Origin: Veillonellaceae bacterium
GTDB lineage: Bacteria > Bacillota > Negativicutes > JAAYSF01
DNA: 64,000 nt
Reading direction: 5' to 3'
Assembly: GCA_012523975.1 (NCBI GenBank)
Contig: JAAYSF010000017.1
Location: forward strand, 71,302-135,301
Positions within the stretch are counted from its first letter, which is position 1, and each line of letters begins with the position of its first letter. A model generated the notes under the pieces. The model was given only the letters and a program-made list of their open reading frames with translations. It was not told the origin of the DNA and ran no database searches. Both the position numbers and the translations under genes were made by a program. This document shows positions 8,915 through 16,336 of this stretch, in pieces.

Positions 8915-8972
8915 ATAAATAAGAAAGCCCGGCTTCTGCCGAGCCCTTAGCGACAGCGAAGCCGTCGGCTGT
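8915..8972 (-). promoter_or_regulatory. Attenuator-like leader with alternative terminator/antiterminator hairpins
   Basis: On the minus strand a first hairpin, ACAGC/GCTGT around CGACGGCTTC (8953-8972), is followed by a strong terminator stem GGGCTCGGC-AGAA-GCCGGGCTT (8925-8946) and a U-rich tail. The CGGCTTC of the first loop (8958-8964) is a perfect 7-base complement of GAAGCCG in the terminator (8930-8936), so the two structures exclude each other. This is the layout of an attenuator or riboswitch expression platform controlling the flavoprotein gene. I do not recognise the upstream part (to about 9040) as a known aptamer class. The local GC is well above the flanks. Confidence 0.6.
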
Positions 8973-9046
8973 ACCTCTGTCATCAAAATTTGCCGCTATA
9001 AACTCTGCTGACCTTAAAACCCTTATTTTAAAGATTTAACCTGGTA

Positions 9047-9763
9047 TTATAAGCTTTTTAATTCAGCTACTTCAGCCGGAGTTAGGAACCTGTAACTGCC
9101 TCTTCTAACTCCTTGTAAATCCAGAAAGGCAAACTTAATTCGCTTAAGTTGCTTTACCGGATGCCCGATTTTCTCGCACATTCGGCGAATTTGTCTATTC
9201 TTACCTTCATGAATTACTATTTCAAGTGCGGTTAAATTTCTTTCCCTATCAAAATCTACAATATTTACTAAAGCGGGAGCCGTCATGCCATCATCCAACC
9301 TTATGCCAACTCGTAATCGATCAAGTTTCTCTTCAGTTGGAAAGCCCTCGACGATAGCTAAGTAAACTTTTCTAACCTTACGACTAGGATGAATTAGCGC
9401 ATTTGTTAATTCCCCGTCATTAGTCAGTAAAAGCAATCCTTCAGTGTTGTAATCAAGTCTGCCGACAGGGTAAATCCGCTCGGGGATATCTCTAATCAAA
9501 TCTGCCACTGTCTTACGTTTTTGAGGATCATTGAGAGTGGTAACAACGCCCTTCGGCTTATTCAGCAATATATAGACGTACTTTTCAACAGCAATAACCT
9601 TGCCATCAACTGCAATTTTATTCTTGTACGGCTCAACTTTAGTGCCAAGCTCTGTAACAATACGGCCATTAACTGAAACCCGCCCGTCAGTAATTAACTT
9701 TTCGGCATGACGGCGGGAGGCAATCCCGGCCTGACTGATAATTTTCTGCAACCGTTCTTCCAT
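9047..9763 (-). CDS. rluB: 23S rRNA pseudouridine synthase, RluB family
   Basis: RluB-type enzymes convert a uridine of 23S rRNA (U2605 in Escherichia coli) to pseudouridine. The 238-residue protein starts MEERLQKIISQAGIASRRHA at an ATG with a GGAGG site; a much longer in-frame extension upstream overlaps the previous gene and is not real. An S4 RNA-binding domain covers about residues 1-60. The catalytic Asp104 is in VGRLDYNTEGLLLLTND. The motif EGKNRQIRRMCEKIGHPV is near the C-terminus. The neighbour downstream is the HI0933 flavoprotein gene. RluB, RluE and RluF are hard to separate by eye. Confidence 0.93.
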   Translation of the reverse strand: MEERLQKIISQAGIASRRHAEKLITDGRVSVNGRIVTELGTKVEPYKNKIAVDGKVIAVEKYVYILLNKPKGVVTTLNDPQKRKTVADLIRDIPERIYPVGRLDYNTEGLLLLTNDGELTNALIHPSRKVRKVYLAIVEGFPTEEKLDRLRVGIRLDDGMTAPALVNIVDFDRERNLTALEIVIHEGKNRQIRRMCEKIGHPVKQLKRIKFAFLDLQGVRRGSYRFLTPAEVAELKSL

Positions 9764-9782
9764 TAGAGCCTCCAATAGTTCA

Positions 9783-10751
9783 TTAGTCACGAATAATATC
9801 TTTAAAATCTGTTTGTACTTTACAGGTTCGAATAACTCCACTGCGTTGAGTCTCTTTTTGGCAGCTTCCGCATATACCCTCACCACAGCACATAGTAGCA
9901 TTATTGGTAGCAGCCATCGGCAGATTTATATCAGCTCTCTGCATGGCATCAATAACACCATAATGCTGTTCATCAGGTCCGGCACTCACAACCAAATCAT
10001 ACTCACTGAAAATATTAGTAAGCATATCCAGCCCGTCACGGCGCATCGATGTGACGTCCTTGACTTGGATTCCAAGTGCTCGTAATTCGTCGCCAATAAA
10101 AACTTTACCGATATGACCAGGGGCTAATACAGCCGTAACTTCATTATTATTGTTTACTAACTTGCTTGCAATAGCAAGTGCCGGCGGCTGCCCCATTCCT
10201 CCTGCAACCAATAATATCCTACTGTTCTCAGTATTGTCAATCCATGGTTGCCCGAGTATCCCATTGAAATAAGGTCCCCTAACCATAATCTTACTGCAAG
10301 TTTCACTTAATATTCTACGTGATTTAGGTCCTATAGCTTCAATCACTACTTGGACTTTATTCTGATTAACCTTCATTATTCCGACCGGAAAATAATAAAA
10401 ATCAGGGTCCCCGGGGCAACGCATAAAGATAAATGCCCCAGCCTTTGTCAAACTTTCGGCAAGTTCATTAGGCAAAACAAATTCAAGCCTATAGACATGT
10501 TCATTTATTCGCTCGATTATCTCATACTGTGTTTCAGCTTCAACCCGCACAGACAAAACATCTCCGCCTCTTAAACAACGTTTCTTAGGCTGCCAATATT
10601 TTTCATACAAAACGCATACCCCGGCCCAATTACAATCGCACATGAACTTTCCCTGAAGATGACTACAGAAAACGCAATTATTTGTTTCAGCTAGCAGACA
10701 AGGGCAATACGCTGAATTTATGTCAATACAACGGCTCATATTATTATGCAT
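9783..10751 (-). CDS. PyrK-like FAD/NAD/[2Fe-2S] electron-transfer protein with a Cys-rich N-terminus
   Basis: This 322-residue protein resembles the PyrK/ferredoxin-NADP reductase group. A flavin-binding barrel covers about residues 60-160, and an NAD-binding domain with LVAGGMGQPPALAIA follows. A C-terminal [2Fe-2S] motif, CGEGICGSC, uses Cys289, Cys294, Cys297 and probably Cys310. The unusual part is the first 55 residues, with Cys at 8, 16, 18, 26, 29, 38, 40 and 46, enough to hold one or two further clusters; typical PyrK lacks this. It starts at an ATG with AGGAGGG and lies 14 bases after the flavoprotein gene at 10766-12046, its probable partner. No pyrD is adjacent, so a pyrimidine role is unlikely. 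Confidence 0.78.
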   Translation of the reverse strand: MHNNMSRCIDINSAYCPCLLAETNNCVFCSHLQGKFMCDCNWAGVCVLYEKYWQPKKRCLRGGDVLSVRVEAETQYEIIERINEHVYRLEFVLPNELAESLTKAGAFIFMRCPGDPDFYYFPVGIMKVNQNKVQVVIEAIGPKSRRILSETCSKIMVRGPYFNGILGQPWIDNTENSRILLVAGGMGQPPALAIASKLVNNNNEVTAVLAPGHIGKVFIGDELRALGIQVKDVTSMRRDGLDMLTNIFSEYDLVVSAGPDEQHYGVIDAMQRADINLPMAATNNATMCCGEGICGSCQKETQRSGVIRTCKVQTDFKDIIRD

Positions 10752-10765
10752 AACGTAGCACCCTC

Positions 10766-12046
10766 CTATACTAGACAGGTATTATAAATGTCGGTCAACC
10801 CTGCACTTGCTACCCGCTCTTTGATAACATTACGATTTGTAGAATATAACTCCCTAGACTTCATCCTGTCAAAATAAACTGAACCAGAGAAGGTATAGCG
10901 CACCCTTAGTCCCAAATCTGTAGTCATTTGCTCATGAACATAGGCGATAAAATCACCGATGGCTAAACTTGTTGGAATTTCTAGGTATTGCATATCGAGA
11001 CAATGTCGAACTGCATTATGACCTGCTAATAATCCTGTAATAATAGCCTCGGTATGACCAACTAGTATGGCCGATTTTTCACCCGCGCAGAATAAGTTAT
11101 CAACCCCATCAACCTTTAAATAGTTACTGCATGGCGCAATTCCTAAATAACGCACCGAATTACCAACACCGCCCGAGTAAGGATCTTCATAACGGGCGCG
11201 CTCAAGCCCTGGGACCTTGCGTAAATCATCAAGCGGAAAATATGACGTCATTAGCTTTGCATGCCCGGTGTCGAGCAATACTAAGTTTGTTGCATATTCT
11301 TTTACGGCATACTGTGAACATGCTTTTTTGCCTAGTGTCCCAGTTTTTTGAAGACTTTCCGGCAACGGCAATACTACCACACCTGCAGAATCGAGCTGTT
11401 CTCTAATTTCCAAACTTAAGGAATCTTTATTTAGCTTACAGGAACCGCTCATCGCACCAAATGACCCATCAGCTTTGCAGCCCATAATCTCTTTTACTTC
11501 CGCTTTACTGGTAACGCTAATCCGCGGTCCAAATGACGGGCACCGTAAAATACACATTGAGCAACCGTTACCATATGTAAGACAATTGCCCATCGGGCCG
11601 GCTGAGCCAGTTGTATCGATAAATACATCTCCTCGAACTACCTCATCATGATCTAAGATTAGTGCTTTTATGGTCTTACCATATTTAATTATATCTATAA
11701 CGCGTGTTTTTGTTTTTATTTCAATATTATAATTTTGTAGTACCTTCCTTACTAAAGGTTCCATTGTTGTTACATCATAAAGCGATGCGTGGTTATGCCC
11801 TGGAAAATTAATACCCTCATGACGGCTATTAGCATCCATTGCAACAAAAAGATCGCCTCCTCCCATCGCAATGGCTTCCTCAGCTGCAGTATAACGTCCG
11901 TTATTACGGAATATTCCGCCGACTAGTCCCGTTCCCAATAATAAATCGGTTCGCTCAATTAGTATCACCTCGGCTCCAGCCTTAGCAGCTGACAATGCTG
12001 CTGCGCATCCCGCCCAACCGCCGCCTGCAACGACTACCTTTACCAT
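10766..12046 (-). CDS. FAD-dependent oxidoreductase with an internal Cys cluster
   Basis: This 426-residue flavoprotein starts MVKVVVAGGGWAGCAAALSA, with the FAD-binding GxGxxG at the N-terminus. The ATG at 12046 has a GGAGGG site, so the ten-codon upstream extension is discarded. A second FAD contact, NLFCAGEKSAILVGHTEAI, lies near residue 330. A motif C-x6-C-x2-C-x3-C (Cys155, 162, 165, 169, in GNCLTYGNGCSMCILRC) could bind an iron-sulfur cluster. The overall class (FAD-dependent oxidoreductase, GidA/TrmFO-like fold) does not give a substrate. It is followed at 14 bases by the PyrK-like electron-transfer protein, suggesting a two-subunit redox complex. Confidence 0.75.
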   Translation of the reverse strand: MVKVVVAGGGWAGCAAALSAAKAGAEVILIERTDLLLGTGLVGGIFRNNGRYTAAEEAIAMGGGDLFVAMDANSRHEGINFPGHNHASLYDVTTMEPLVRKVLQNYNIEIKTKTRVIDIIKYGKTIKALILDHDEVVRGDVFIDTTGSAGPMGNCLTYGNGCSMCILRCPSFGPRISVTSKAEVKEIMGCKADGSFGAMSGSCKLNKDSLSLEIREQLDSAGVVVLPLPESLQKTGTLGKKACSQYAVKEYATNLVLLDTGHAKLMTSYFPLDDLRKVPGLERARYEDPYSGGVGNSVRYLGIAPCSNYLKVDGVDNLFCAGEKSAILVGHTEAIITGLLAGHNAVRHCLDMQYLEIPTSLAIGDFIAYVHEQMTTDLGLRVRYTFSGSVYFDRMKSRELYSTNRNVIKERVASAGLTDIYNTCLV

Positions 12047-12117
12047 GGACGTCCCTCCATTCACTTCCTTAATCACAATACAGTCTATTCTTAGCGCCCC
12101 AAAGTGTCACAACAGTC

Positions 12118-12148
12118 AAAAAAAGGACTGGCAGCAAAAGCTGCCAGT
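12118..12148 (-). terminator. Rho-independent terminator after spmB
   Basis: The minus strand shows ACTGGCAGC-TTTT-GCTGCCAGT, a perfect 9-base stem, followed by CC and seven T. It ends the dacB-spmA-spmB region and separates it from the flavoprotein pair. Confidence 0.9.
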
Positions 12149-12167
12149 TTTCCAAATTGGTTTTATT

Positions 12168-12704
12168 TTAGCTAAACAATAGCGTACATACATATATTGA
12201 GCCTAAAAATCCCGCAACATCACCCGTTAGACCAACAAAAACAGAATATCGAGGATTCCTAATCCCAACAGCTCCAAAATAAACAGTCAGAATATAAAAA
12301 GTTGTATCAGTACTGCCAAGTACCGTTGAGGCAATCCGTCCGACCATGGAGTCCGGGCCATAAGTATTTAAAATCTCAGTAACAAGACCAAGCGCACCTG
12401 ATCCGGATAAAGGACGCATTATAGCGAGAGGGGCTAAATCGGCCGGAATTCCGAAAGCATTAAGTACAGGTTCAAAGATCCCAATAAGCAAATCCATCGC
12501 CCCTGAGGCCCGAAAAATATTTACAGCTACCAGCATTGCTACTAAAAACGGCATTATACGAATTGAAGTGTGAAACCCCTCGGCGGCACCTTCGACAAAT
12601 AATTCGTATACCTTCACCCGTCGTATAACGCCAATGATGGGAATTCCGAGCAGTAAAGCTGGTATTGCCCAGCTCGATAATAAACTACATAGTTCTTCAA
12701 ACAT
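12168..12704 (-). CDS. spmB: Spore maturation protein B
   Basis: SpmB acts with SpmA and DacB in spore-core dehydration in Bacillus. The 178-residue length equals the Bacillus protein. It is an integral membrane protein of the nucleoside-recognition (Gate) family, with hydrophobic helices throughout and the motifs MRPLSGSGALGLVTEIL and GSTDTTFYILTVYFG. The ATG has a GGAGGT site and lies three bases after the spmA stop, so the two are translated together. Confidence 0.94.
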   Translation of the reverse strand: MFEELCSLLSSWAIPALLLGIPIIGVIRRVKVYELFVEGAAEGFHTSIRIMPFLVAMLVAVNIFRASGAMDLLIGIFEPVLNAFGIPADLAPLAIMRPLSGSGALGLVTEILNTYGPDSMVGRIASTVLGSTDTTFYILTVYFGAVGIRNPRYSVFVGLTGDVAGFLGSIYVCTLLFS

Positions 12705-12707
12705 TTG

Positions 12708-13298
12708 CTACCTCCTATCGCGGGCAAATACCATCCGGCATATGCGGTCAACAGTAATGGCAATGACAGTCGCTCCAAGACTTACTGCAAGGGTTGCGCC
12801 TACTATTTCAGCAGGATTTACAGAGCCAGCCGCCGATCGCAGCGCAATAATAGTAGCCGGGACCAGTGTAAAACCTGTAGTGCACAAAGCAAGTAAGGTG
12901 CACATTGCAGGAGATGCGGTGTCTTTTTTTATGTTTAGTTTCTGCAGTTCCTGCATTGCCTTAATACCAAGCGGCGTTACAGCATTACCAAGCCCGAGCA
13001 TATTTGCGCTTAGTGTCATGATTATTGCTCCCATTGCCGGATGACTGGACGGTACACTAGGAAACAGCAAGCGGATAACTGGACTCAGCAATATCGATAT
13101 AAAACGTACAAAACCAGAGGCTTCAGCAATTTTCATGATACCAAGCCACAGGCACATAACGCCTATTAGTTTAAAAGAAAGGTTTACGGCATCCTCTGCA
13201 GCTGTTATTGCACTTTGCGTTATAATTTCAATTCGTCCGTTCAGGCCGGCATAGATAATTCCGCCAGCCATTAAAAGTACCCAAATTATATTAATCAC
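12708..13298 (-). CDS. spmA: Spore maturation protein A
   Basis: SpmA is the partner of SpmB. The GTG at 13298 with GAGG eight bases upstream gives a 196-residue protein starting MINIIWVLLMAGG, matching the usual start and length of the family; the ATG and GTG two to three codons earlier sit on the ribosome site itself. Several membrane helices and the Gate-family motif ANMLGLGNAVTPLGIKAM are present. The gene lies after dacB as in Bacillus, but a terminator between them (13368-13393) suggests partial read-through or a separate promoter. Confidence 0.93.
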   Translation of the reverse strand: MINIIWVLLMAGGIIYAGLNGRIEIITQSAITAAEDAVNLSFKLIGVMCLWLGIMKIAEASGFVRFISILLSPVIRLLFPSVPSSHPAMGAIIMTLSANMLGLGNAVTPLGIKAMQELQKLNIKKDTASPAMCTLLALCTTGFTLVPATIIALRSAAGSVNPAEIVGATLAVSLGATVIAITVDRICRMVFARDRR

Positions 13299-13367
13299 CT
13301 GCATCACCTCGCTAAGAGCGTATGAATCATCCCAGGTAACTAGAACAAGTGCAGCCTTTCGAAGACA

Positions 13368-13393
13368 ATAAAAAAAGAGGGATACTCCCTCTT
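13368..13393 (-). terminator. Rho-independent terminator at the dacB end
   Basis: A minus-strand stem AAGAGGGA-gta-TCCCTCTT is followed by TTTTT. The left arm overlaps the dacB stop codon, so the hairpin starts inside the coding region. Confidence 0.88.
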
Positions 13394-14540
13394 AAGCAAA
13401 GTTACGAATAATGAATGTAAAAAAATTCCACACTGAACTCCACAGCAAACCGAACAACGACTTTTTCTCAATACTTTCGGCAGCCACTAAATCAGCCGTT
13501 TCCACCTCAATATCCTTATATATTAATTTGACTGTACCAAGTGTCTGCCCAGCTTTTATTGGGGCCTCGACTTTAGCAGGCGCCTCAATCTCGGTCCTAA
13601 ACTCATTTTTGTCGGTTTCGGAAATTGGCGCAACTATTTTTGAATTTACTAGCAGTTTTACACTTCCACTTTTGCCATTTGTGACCTTGATTGTCTTTAA
13701 AATTTCACCTTTGTTAAAAATTATCTCAGGTGAAATATTATCAAAACCGTAATCCAATAACGCAATAGAGTCTTCCCACATATGATCACTATCCAAAACA
13801 ACTGTTATAAGTTGAATACCATTCTTATTAGCTGCTGAAACTAAGCAGCGGCCTGCGGCTTCCGTGTAACCAGTTTTAACACCATTGGCGCCTTCGTATA
13901 GCCAAAGCATCCGGTTTTCATTAAAGAGTTCACGGTCGTAATCTTTACCCGGCCATGGGATAATCTTGCTTTTGCTTCCTACTATTTGCGTAAACATTGG
14001 ATTTTTGTAGCCGTATGCAGTAATTTTTGCAAGGTCATGAGCAGTAGAATAATGATTTGGATCTGGCAGACCACTCGAATTAGTAAATGAAGTTGAAGTT
14101 GCTCCTATAGCATGAGCCTTCTCAGTCATCAACCTTGCGAATTTGGGTAGTGAACCAGATATATGTTCGGCTACAGCTACCGTTGCATCATTTCCTGAAA
14201 CTAACATGATTCCGTATAACATGTCCTTAAGTTTGAGCTGTTCACCTTCTGTCAACCACAGCGAGGAGCCCTCGGTACTGGCAGCATTAGCACTTGTAGT
14301 TACTATGTCCTCTAGATTGCCGTGTTCAAGCGCAACTATTAATGTCATTATCTTGGTCGTACTAGCAGGATAACGTCTTTGTTCACTTTCCTTAGCATAT
14401 AACACTTTTCCGGTATTGGCCTCAATAACAATTGCCGATTTTGCTGTAACTTCTGGTGGTTTGCTAGGAGCTGCCATGACTTGCATCGGAACCATAAAAA
14501 ATAGTAATAATATGTAAAACAGTTTATACTTATACATCAT
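13392..14540 (-). CDS. dacB: D-alanyl-D-alanine carboxypeptidase, sporulation type (PBP5*-like)
   Basis: This serine peptidase trims the terminal D-Ala from peptidoglycan stem peptides, probably in the spore cortex. The 382-residue form starts at ATG 14540, which has a GAGGGG site; an earlier in-frame start lacks one. It has a signal peptide (residues 1-23, cleaved after MAA), the active-site SxxK (Ser60, Lys63), the SGN motif in LVSGNDATVAVAEHIS, the KTG motif in GANGVKTGYTEAAG, and a C-terminal membrane anchor helix after a beta domain. Position before spmA and spmB matches the mother-cell dacB operon of Bacillus, so dacB is preferred over dacA or dacF. Confidence 0.9.
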   Translation of the reverse strand: MMYKYKLFYILLLFFMVPMQVMAAPSKPPEVTAKSAIVIEANTGKVLYAKESEQRRYPASTTKIMTLIVALEHGNLEDIVTTSANAASTEGSSLWLTEGEQLKLKDMLYGIMLVSGNDATVAVAEHISGSLPKFARLMTEKAHAIGATSTSFTNSSGLPDPNHYSTAHDLAKITAYGYKNPMFTQIVGSKSKIIPWPGKDYDRELFNENRMLWLYEGANGVKTGYTEAAGRCLVSAANKNGIQLITVVLDSDHMWEDSIALLDYGFDNISPEIIFNKGEILKTIKVTNGKSGSVKLLVNSKIVAPISETDKNEFRTEIEAPAKVEAPIKAGQTLGTVKLIYKDIEVETADLVAAESIEKKSLFGLLWSSVWNFFTFIIRNFA

Positions 14541-14641
14541 ATAATACCCCTCAATCATAGTCGTAAAAAAAGCATTTTATAAGTGCATAATTAAATTTAA
14601 ATACGGAAAAAGTAAACTAGTAATTATTATATATATGTTTT

Positions 14642-14669
14642 ACCCAGTCGTCAAAGTGGTCATACATTT
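14642..14669 (+). promoter_or_regulatory. Possible sigma-K-type promoter of the small plus-strand gene
   Basis: An AC, 17 bases, then CATACATTT matches the sigma-K pattern AC-N16/17-CATAnnnTA with one mismatch. The -10 also fits the sigma-E CATACAnT, but no good -35 for sigma-E is present. A weak housekeeping -10 (TATAAT near 14690) is an alternative. Confidence 0.35.
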
Positions 14670-14718
14670 TTATGATATAAATAGGACATTATAATATTAA
14701 TTTGAGGGAGGTGAAACC

Positions 14719-14907
14719 ATGGAAATGATGGATTTGAAAACAGCCTTACGGTCTACGCTTACTCAAAAGCAAGAGCTTGTGCGAGATTATCAGACATTTG
14801 CCGAACAAATAAATAATGAAGAAGTTTCCAAGCTTTACCGCCACTTTGCAGAAGCTGAAGCATTACATGCAACGAAAATAAAAAATGAATTGGAAAAGTT
14901 GCAATAA
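14719..14907 (+). CDS. Small helical protein, ferritin-like segment, unknown function
   Basis: This 62-residue protein has a strong GGGAGGTG ribosome site and its own terminator. It is almost wholly helical and charged, with Glu30, Glu34, Glu45, Glu47 and His42/His50 spaced as in ferritin-like or rubrerythrin helices (SKLYRHFAEAEALHATKI). It may be a two-helix fragment fold that dimerises, or resemble CotF-like spore coat proteins; neither is certain. It is divergent from dacB, and the promoter region carries a sigma-K-like element, which would suit a mother-cell coat role. Confidence 0.75.
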   Translation: MEMMDLKTALRSTLTQKQELVRDYQTFAEQINNEEVSKLYRHFAEAEALHATKIKNELEKLQ

Positions 14908-14991
14908 GCTATTAAAATTTATATGAAATAAGCTATACTGTTATGTGCAAAATCTTCCAACAATTTCATAAAGTAAATAATATACCATTAA

Positions 14992-15033
14992 CGCCAATAC
15001 TAATTTATTCTTTAGTATTGGCGCTTTAATTTT
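14992..15033 (+). terminator. Rho-independent terminator of the small plus-strand gene
   Basis: A perfect 12-base stem CGCCAATACTAA/TTAGTATTGGCG is followed by CTTTAATTTT on the plus strand, about 85 bases past the stop codon. Confidence 0.85.
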
Positions 15034-15052
15034 ACAGACTCTTGTGACCTTA

Positions 15053-15086
15053 TAAATAGAAAACCGCCTACAGTGTAGACGGTTTA
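15053..15086 (-). terminator. Rho-independent terminator after gerW
   Basis: The minus strand shows AAACCGTCTACA/TGTAGGCGGTTT with one mismatch, followed by TCTATTT, three bases past the gerW stop. Confidence 0.75.
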
Positions 15087-15090
15087 CAAT

Positions 15091-15543
15091 TTATACTTGT
15101 AGTTGCTGCGACTGAGCTGCTTGCGTCTCCGCTGTTTGTGCCAAATCTTCTAATTCGTCCTGCTGCTGTTTTTTTGACATCATTGCCTGAATCTTAGACA
15201 GCACTTGCGGAACTAAATCCAGCACCCGGTCATACACAAGATTACCTTCTACCGGCAGGAATTTCACGCCGCTAGATTGCGTACACACTAAGAATCCGAC
15301 TGGTTTTACACTAACTCCAGCACCGCTCCCTCCGCCGAAGGAATTGCCAAGCTGTTCCGGCTCTTCTTCTGATTCAAAATCTCCACCCCCAGCAGCAAAA
15401 CCAAAAGTTACCCTCGAAATTGGAATTATAACAGTGCCATCAGGTGTTTCTACCGGATCGCCAACGATAGTATTGACATCAACCATATCTTTTATACTTT
15501 CCATAGCTGTCTTCATTAGCCCTTGGATTGGATGCTCGGCCAC
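15091..15543 (-). CDS. gerW: GerW/YtfJ-family sporulation protein
   Basis: GerW (YtfJ) is a forespore protein needed for normal L-alanine germination in Bacillus. The 150-residue protein starts at GTG 15543, giving the family start AEHPIQGLMKTAMESIKDMV; a weaker start seven codons upstream is discarded. The core has GDPVETPDGTVIIPISRV and a Gly-rich loop (NSFGGGSGAGVSVKPVGFLV). The C-terminal 30 residues are rich in Gln, Glu and Ala. It overlaps the end of the DUF2953 gene upstream by 65 bases, a pair often seen together in clostridial genomes. Confidence 0.9.
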   Translation of the reverse strand: MAEHPIQGLMKTAMESIKDMVDVNTIVGDPVETPDGTVIIPISRVTFGFAAGGGDFESEEEPEQLGNSFGGGSGAGVSVKPVGFLVCTQSSGVKFLPVEGNLVYDRVLDLVPQVLSKIQAMMSKKQQQDELEDLAQTAETQAAQSQQLQV

Positions 15544-16216
15544 CAGTTGCTGCCCCCTTACCACTTAAATTTGTCAAAATTGTTGCTGCACTTATAACTT
15601 TTCCAAGTCTTAGACTGAATATGCACTGAAAGTCGACGTAAAAACAAGCTTGCCCAAACGCAGGAGTTACCGACAGTTCTGGCGGAGCACTAAAGCAGAA
15701 ACGTCGCCTTAGCACAGTTACTAACATACCTTTAACTGTCCATAAAGTTCCCGACATTAAACCAGTAATGGCAGCATCATCTGAACCATATGTTGTCTTC
15801 CAATACAGACGTTCACAATTTAGCGAATTAACTAGCCTACAAATAACCCTTCGGTATAATTTAGCATAAAATTTTACCGATTTAAAAGCATGCCACAAAC
15901 GTCGCGGGTTATAAAAATACATTCTAACGATATTATTTAGAAACCGACGCTCACGTTCAATGTTTGTTTTAGTTTTAGCAGTTCCATCTGAAGTTTTTAT
16001 CTCAGACGAAAGCCAAAGTGATTCATCATTTTTTATTAACTCAACAACCGGTACCTTCATACTGTAAAGCATGAACTTCTTACCGAGATAGACATTAACA
16101 ACAATAAAATCATCTGATTTATCACGATGGTAACGTAAATCTATATAAATGATGAGCTTTGAAAAAACATAAAGCACTACAATCTGGGCTGCTAACGCCG
16201 CTAAGCCGTATTCCAT
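15479..16216 (-). CDS. DUF2953 membrane-anchored sporulation-associated protein
   Basis: This 245-residue protein has an N-terminal membrane helix (about residues 3-24, LAALAAQIVVLYVFSKLII) and a basic middle section. A C-terminal DUF2953 region follows, with the typical Trp-Lys-Thr and Gly-Ser-Asp-Asp-Ala stretches (YWKTTYGSDDAAITGLMSG) and YVDFQCIFSLRLGKVI. Function is unknown; it is usually beside gerW. The last 22 codons overlap gerW in another frame. A GGAGAC ribosome site precedes the ATG. Confidence 0.85.
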   Translation of the reverse strand: MEYGLAALAAQIVVLYVFSKLIIYIDLRYHRDKSDDFIVVNVYLGKKFMLYSMKVPVVELIKNDESLWLSSEIKTSDGTAKTKTNIERERRFLNNIVRMYFYNPRRLWHAFKSVKFYAKLYRRVICRLVNSLNCERLYWKTTYGSDDAAITGLMSGTLWTVKGMLVTVLRRRFCFSAPPELSVTPAFGQACFYVDFQCIFSLRLGKVISAATILTNLSGKGAATGGRASNPRANEDSYGKYKRYG

Positions 16217-16310
16217 AACTGTCTCCTTATAGCATCATTCGGATATATTTTTAACTTTAATTAAGTAAATATGTATTTTGGATTCGCTCTTAGTCACACA
16301 CTAAAGTCTT

Positions 16311-16336
16311 AAAAAAAAACAGCCCCTAGGGCTGTT
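16311..16336 (-). terminator. Rho-independent terminator at the scpB end
   Basis: A stem ACAGCCC/GGGCTGT is followed by nine T on the minus strand. The scpB stop TAG lies in the loop region, so the hairpin forms from the last codons. It ends the site-2 protease-trpS-scpA-scpB operon. Confidence 0.9.

Noticed and set aside
8880-9045. Assignment of the leader to cyclic-di-GMP, lysine or cobalamin riboswitch
   Set aside because: The core consensus bases of these classes are not present; only the expression platform can be supported.
9823-9836. GGTTCGAAT, similar to a tRNA T-loop
   Set aside because: It lies in the coding region of the PyrK-like gene, and no matching acceptor or anticodon stem is found.
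9764-9901. N-terminal extension of rluB
   Set aside because: It lies within the PyrK-like gene, and the ATG at 9763 has a clear GGAGG and the family start.
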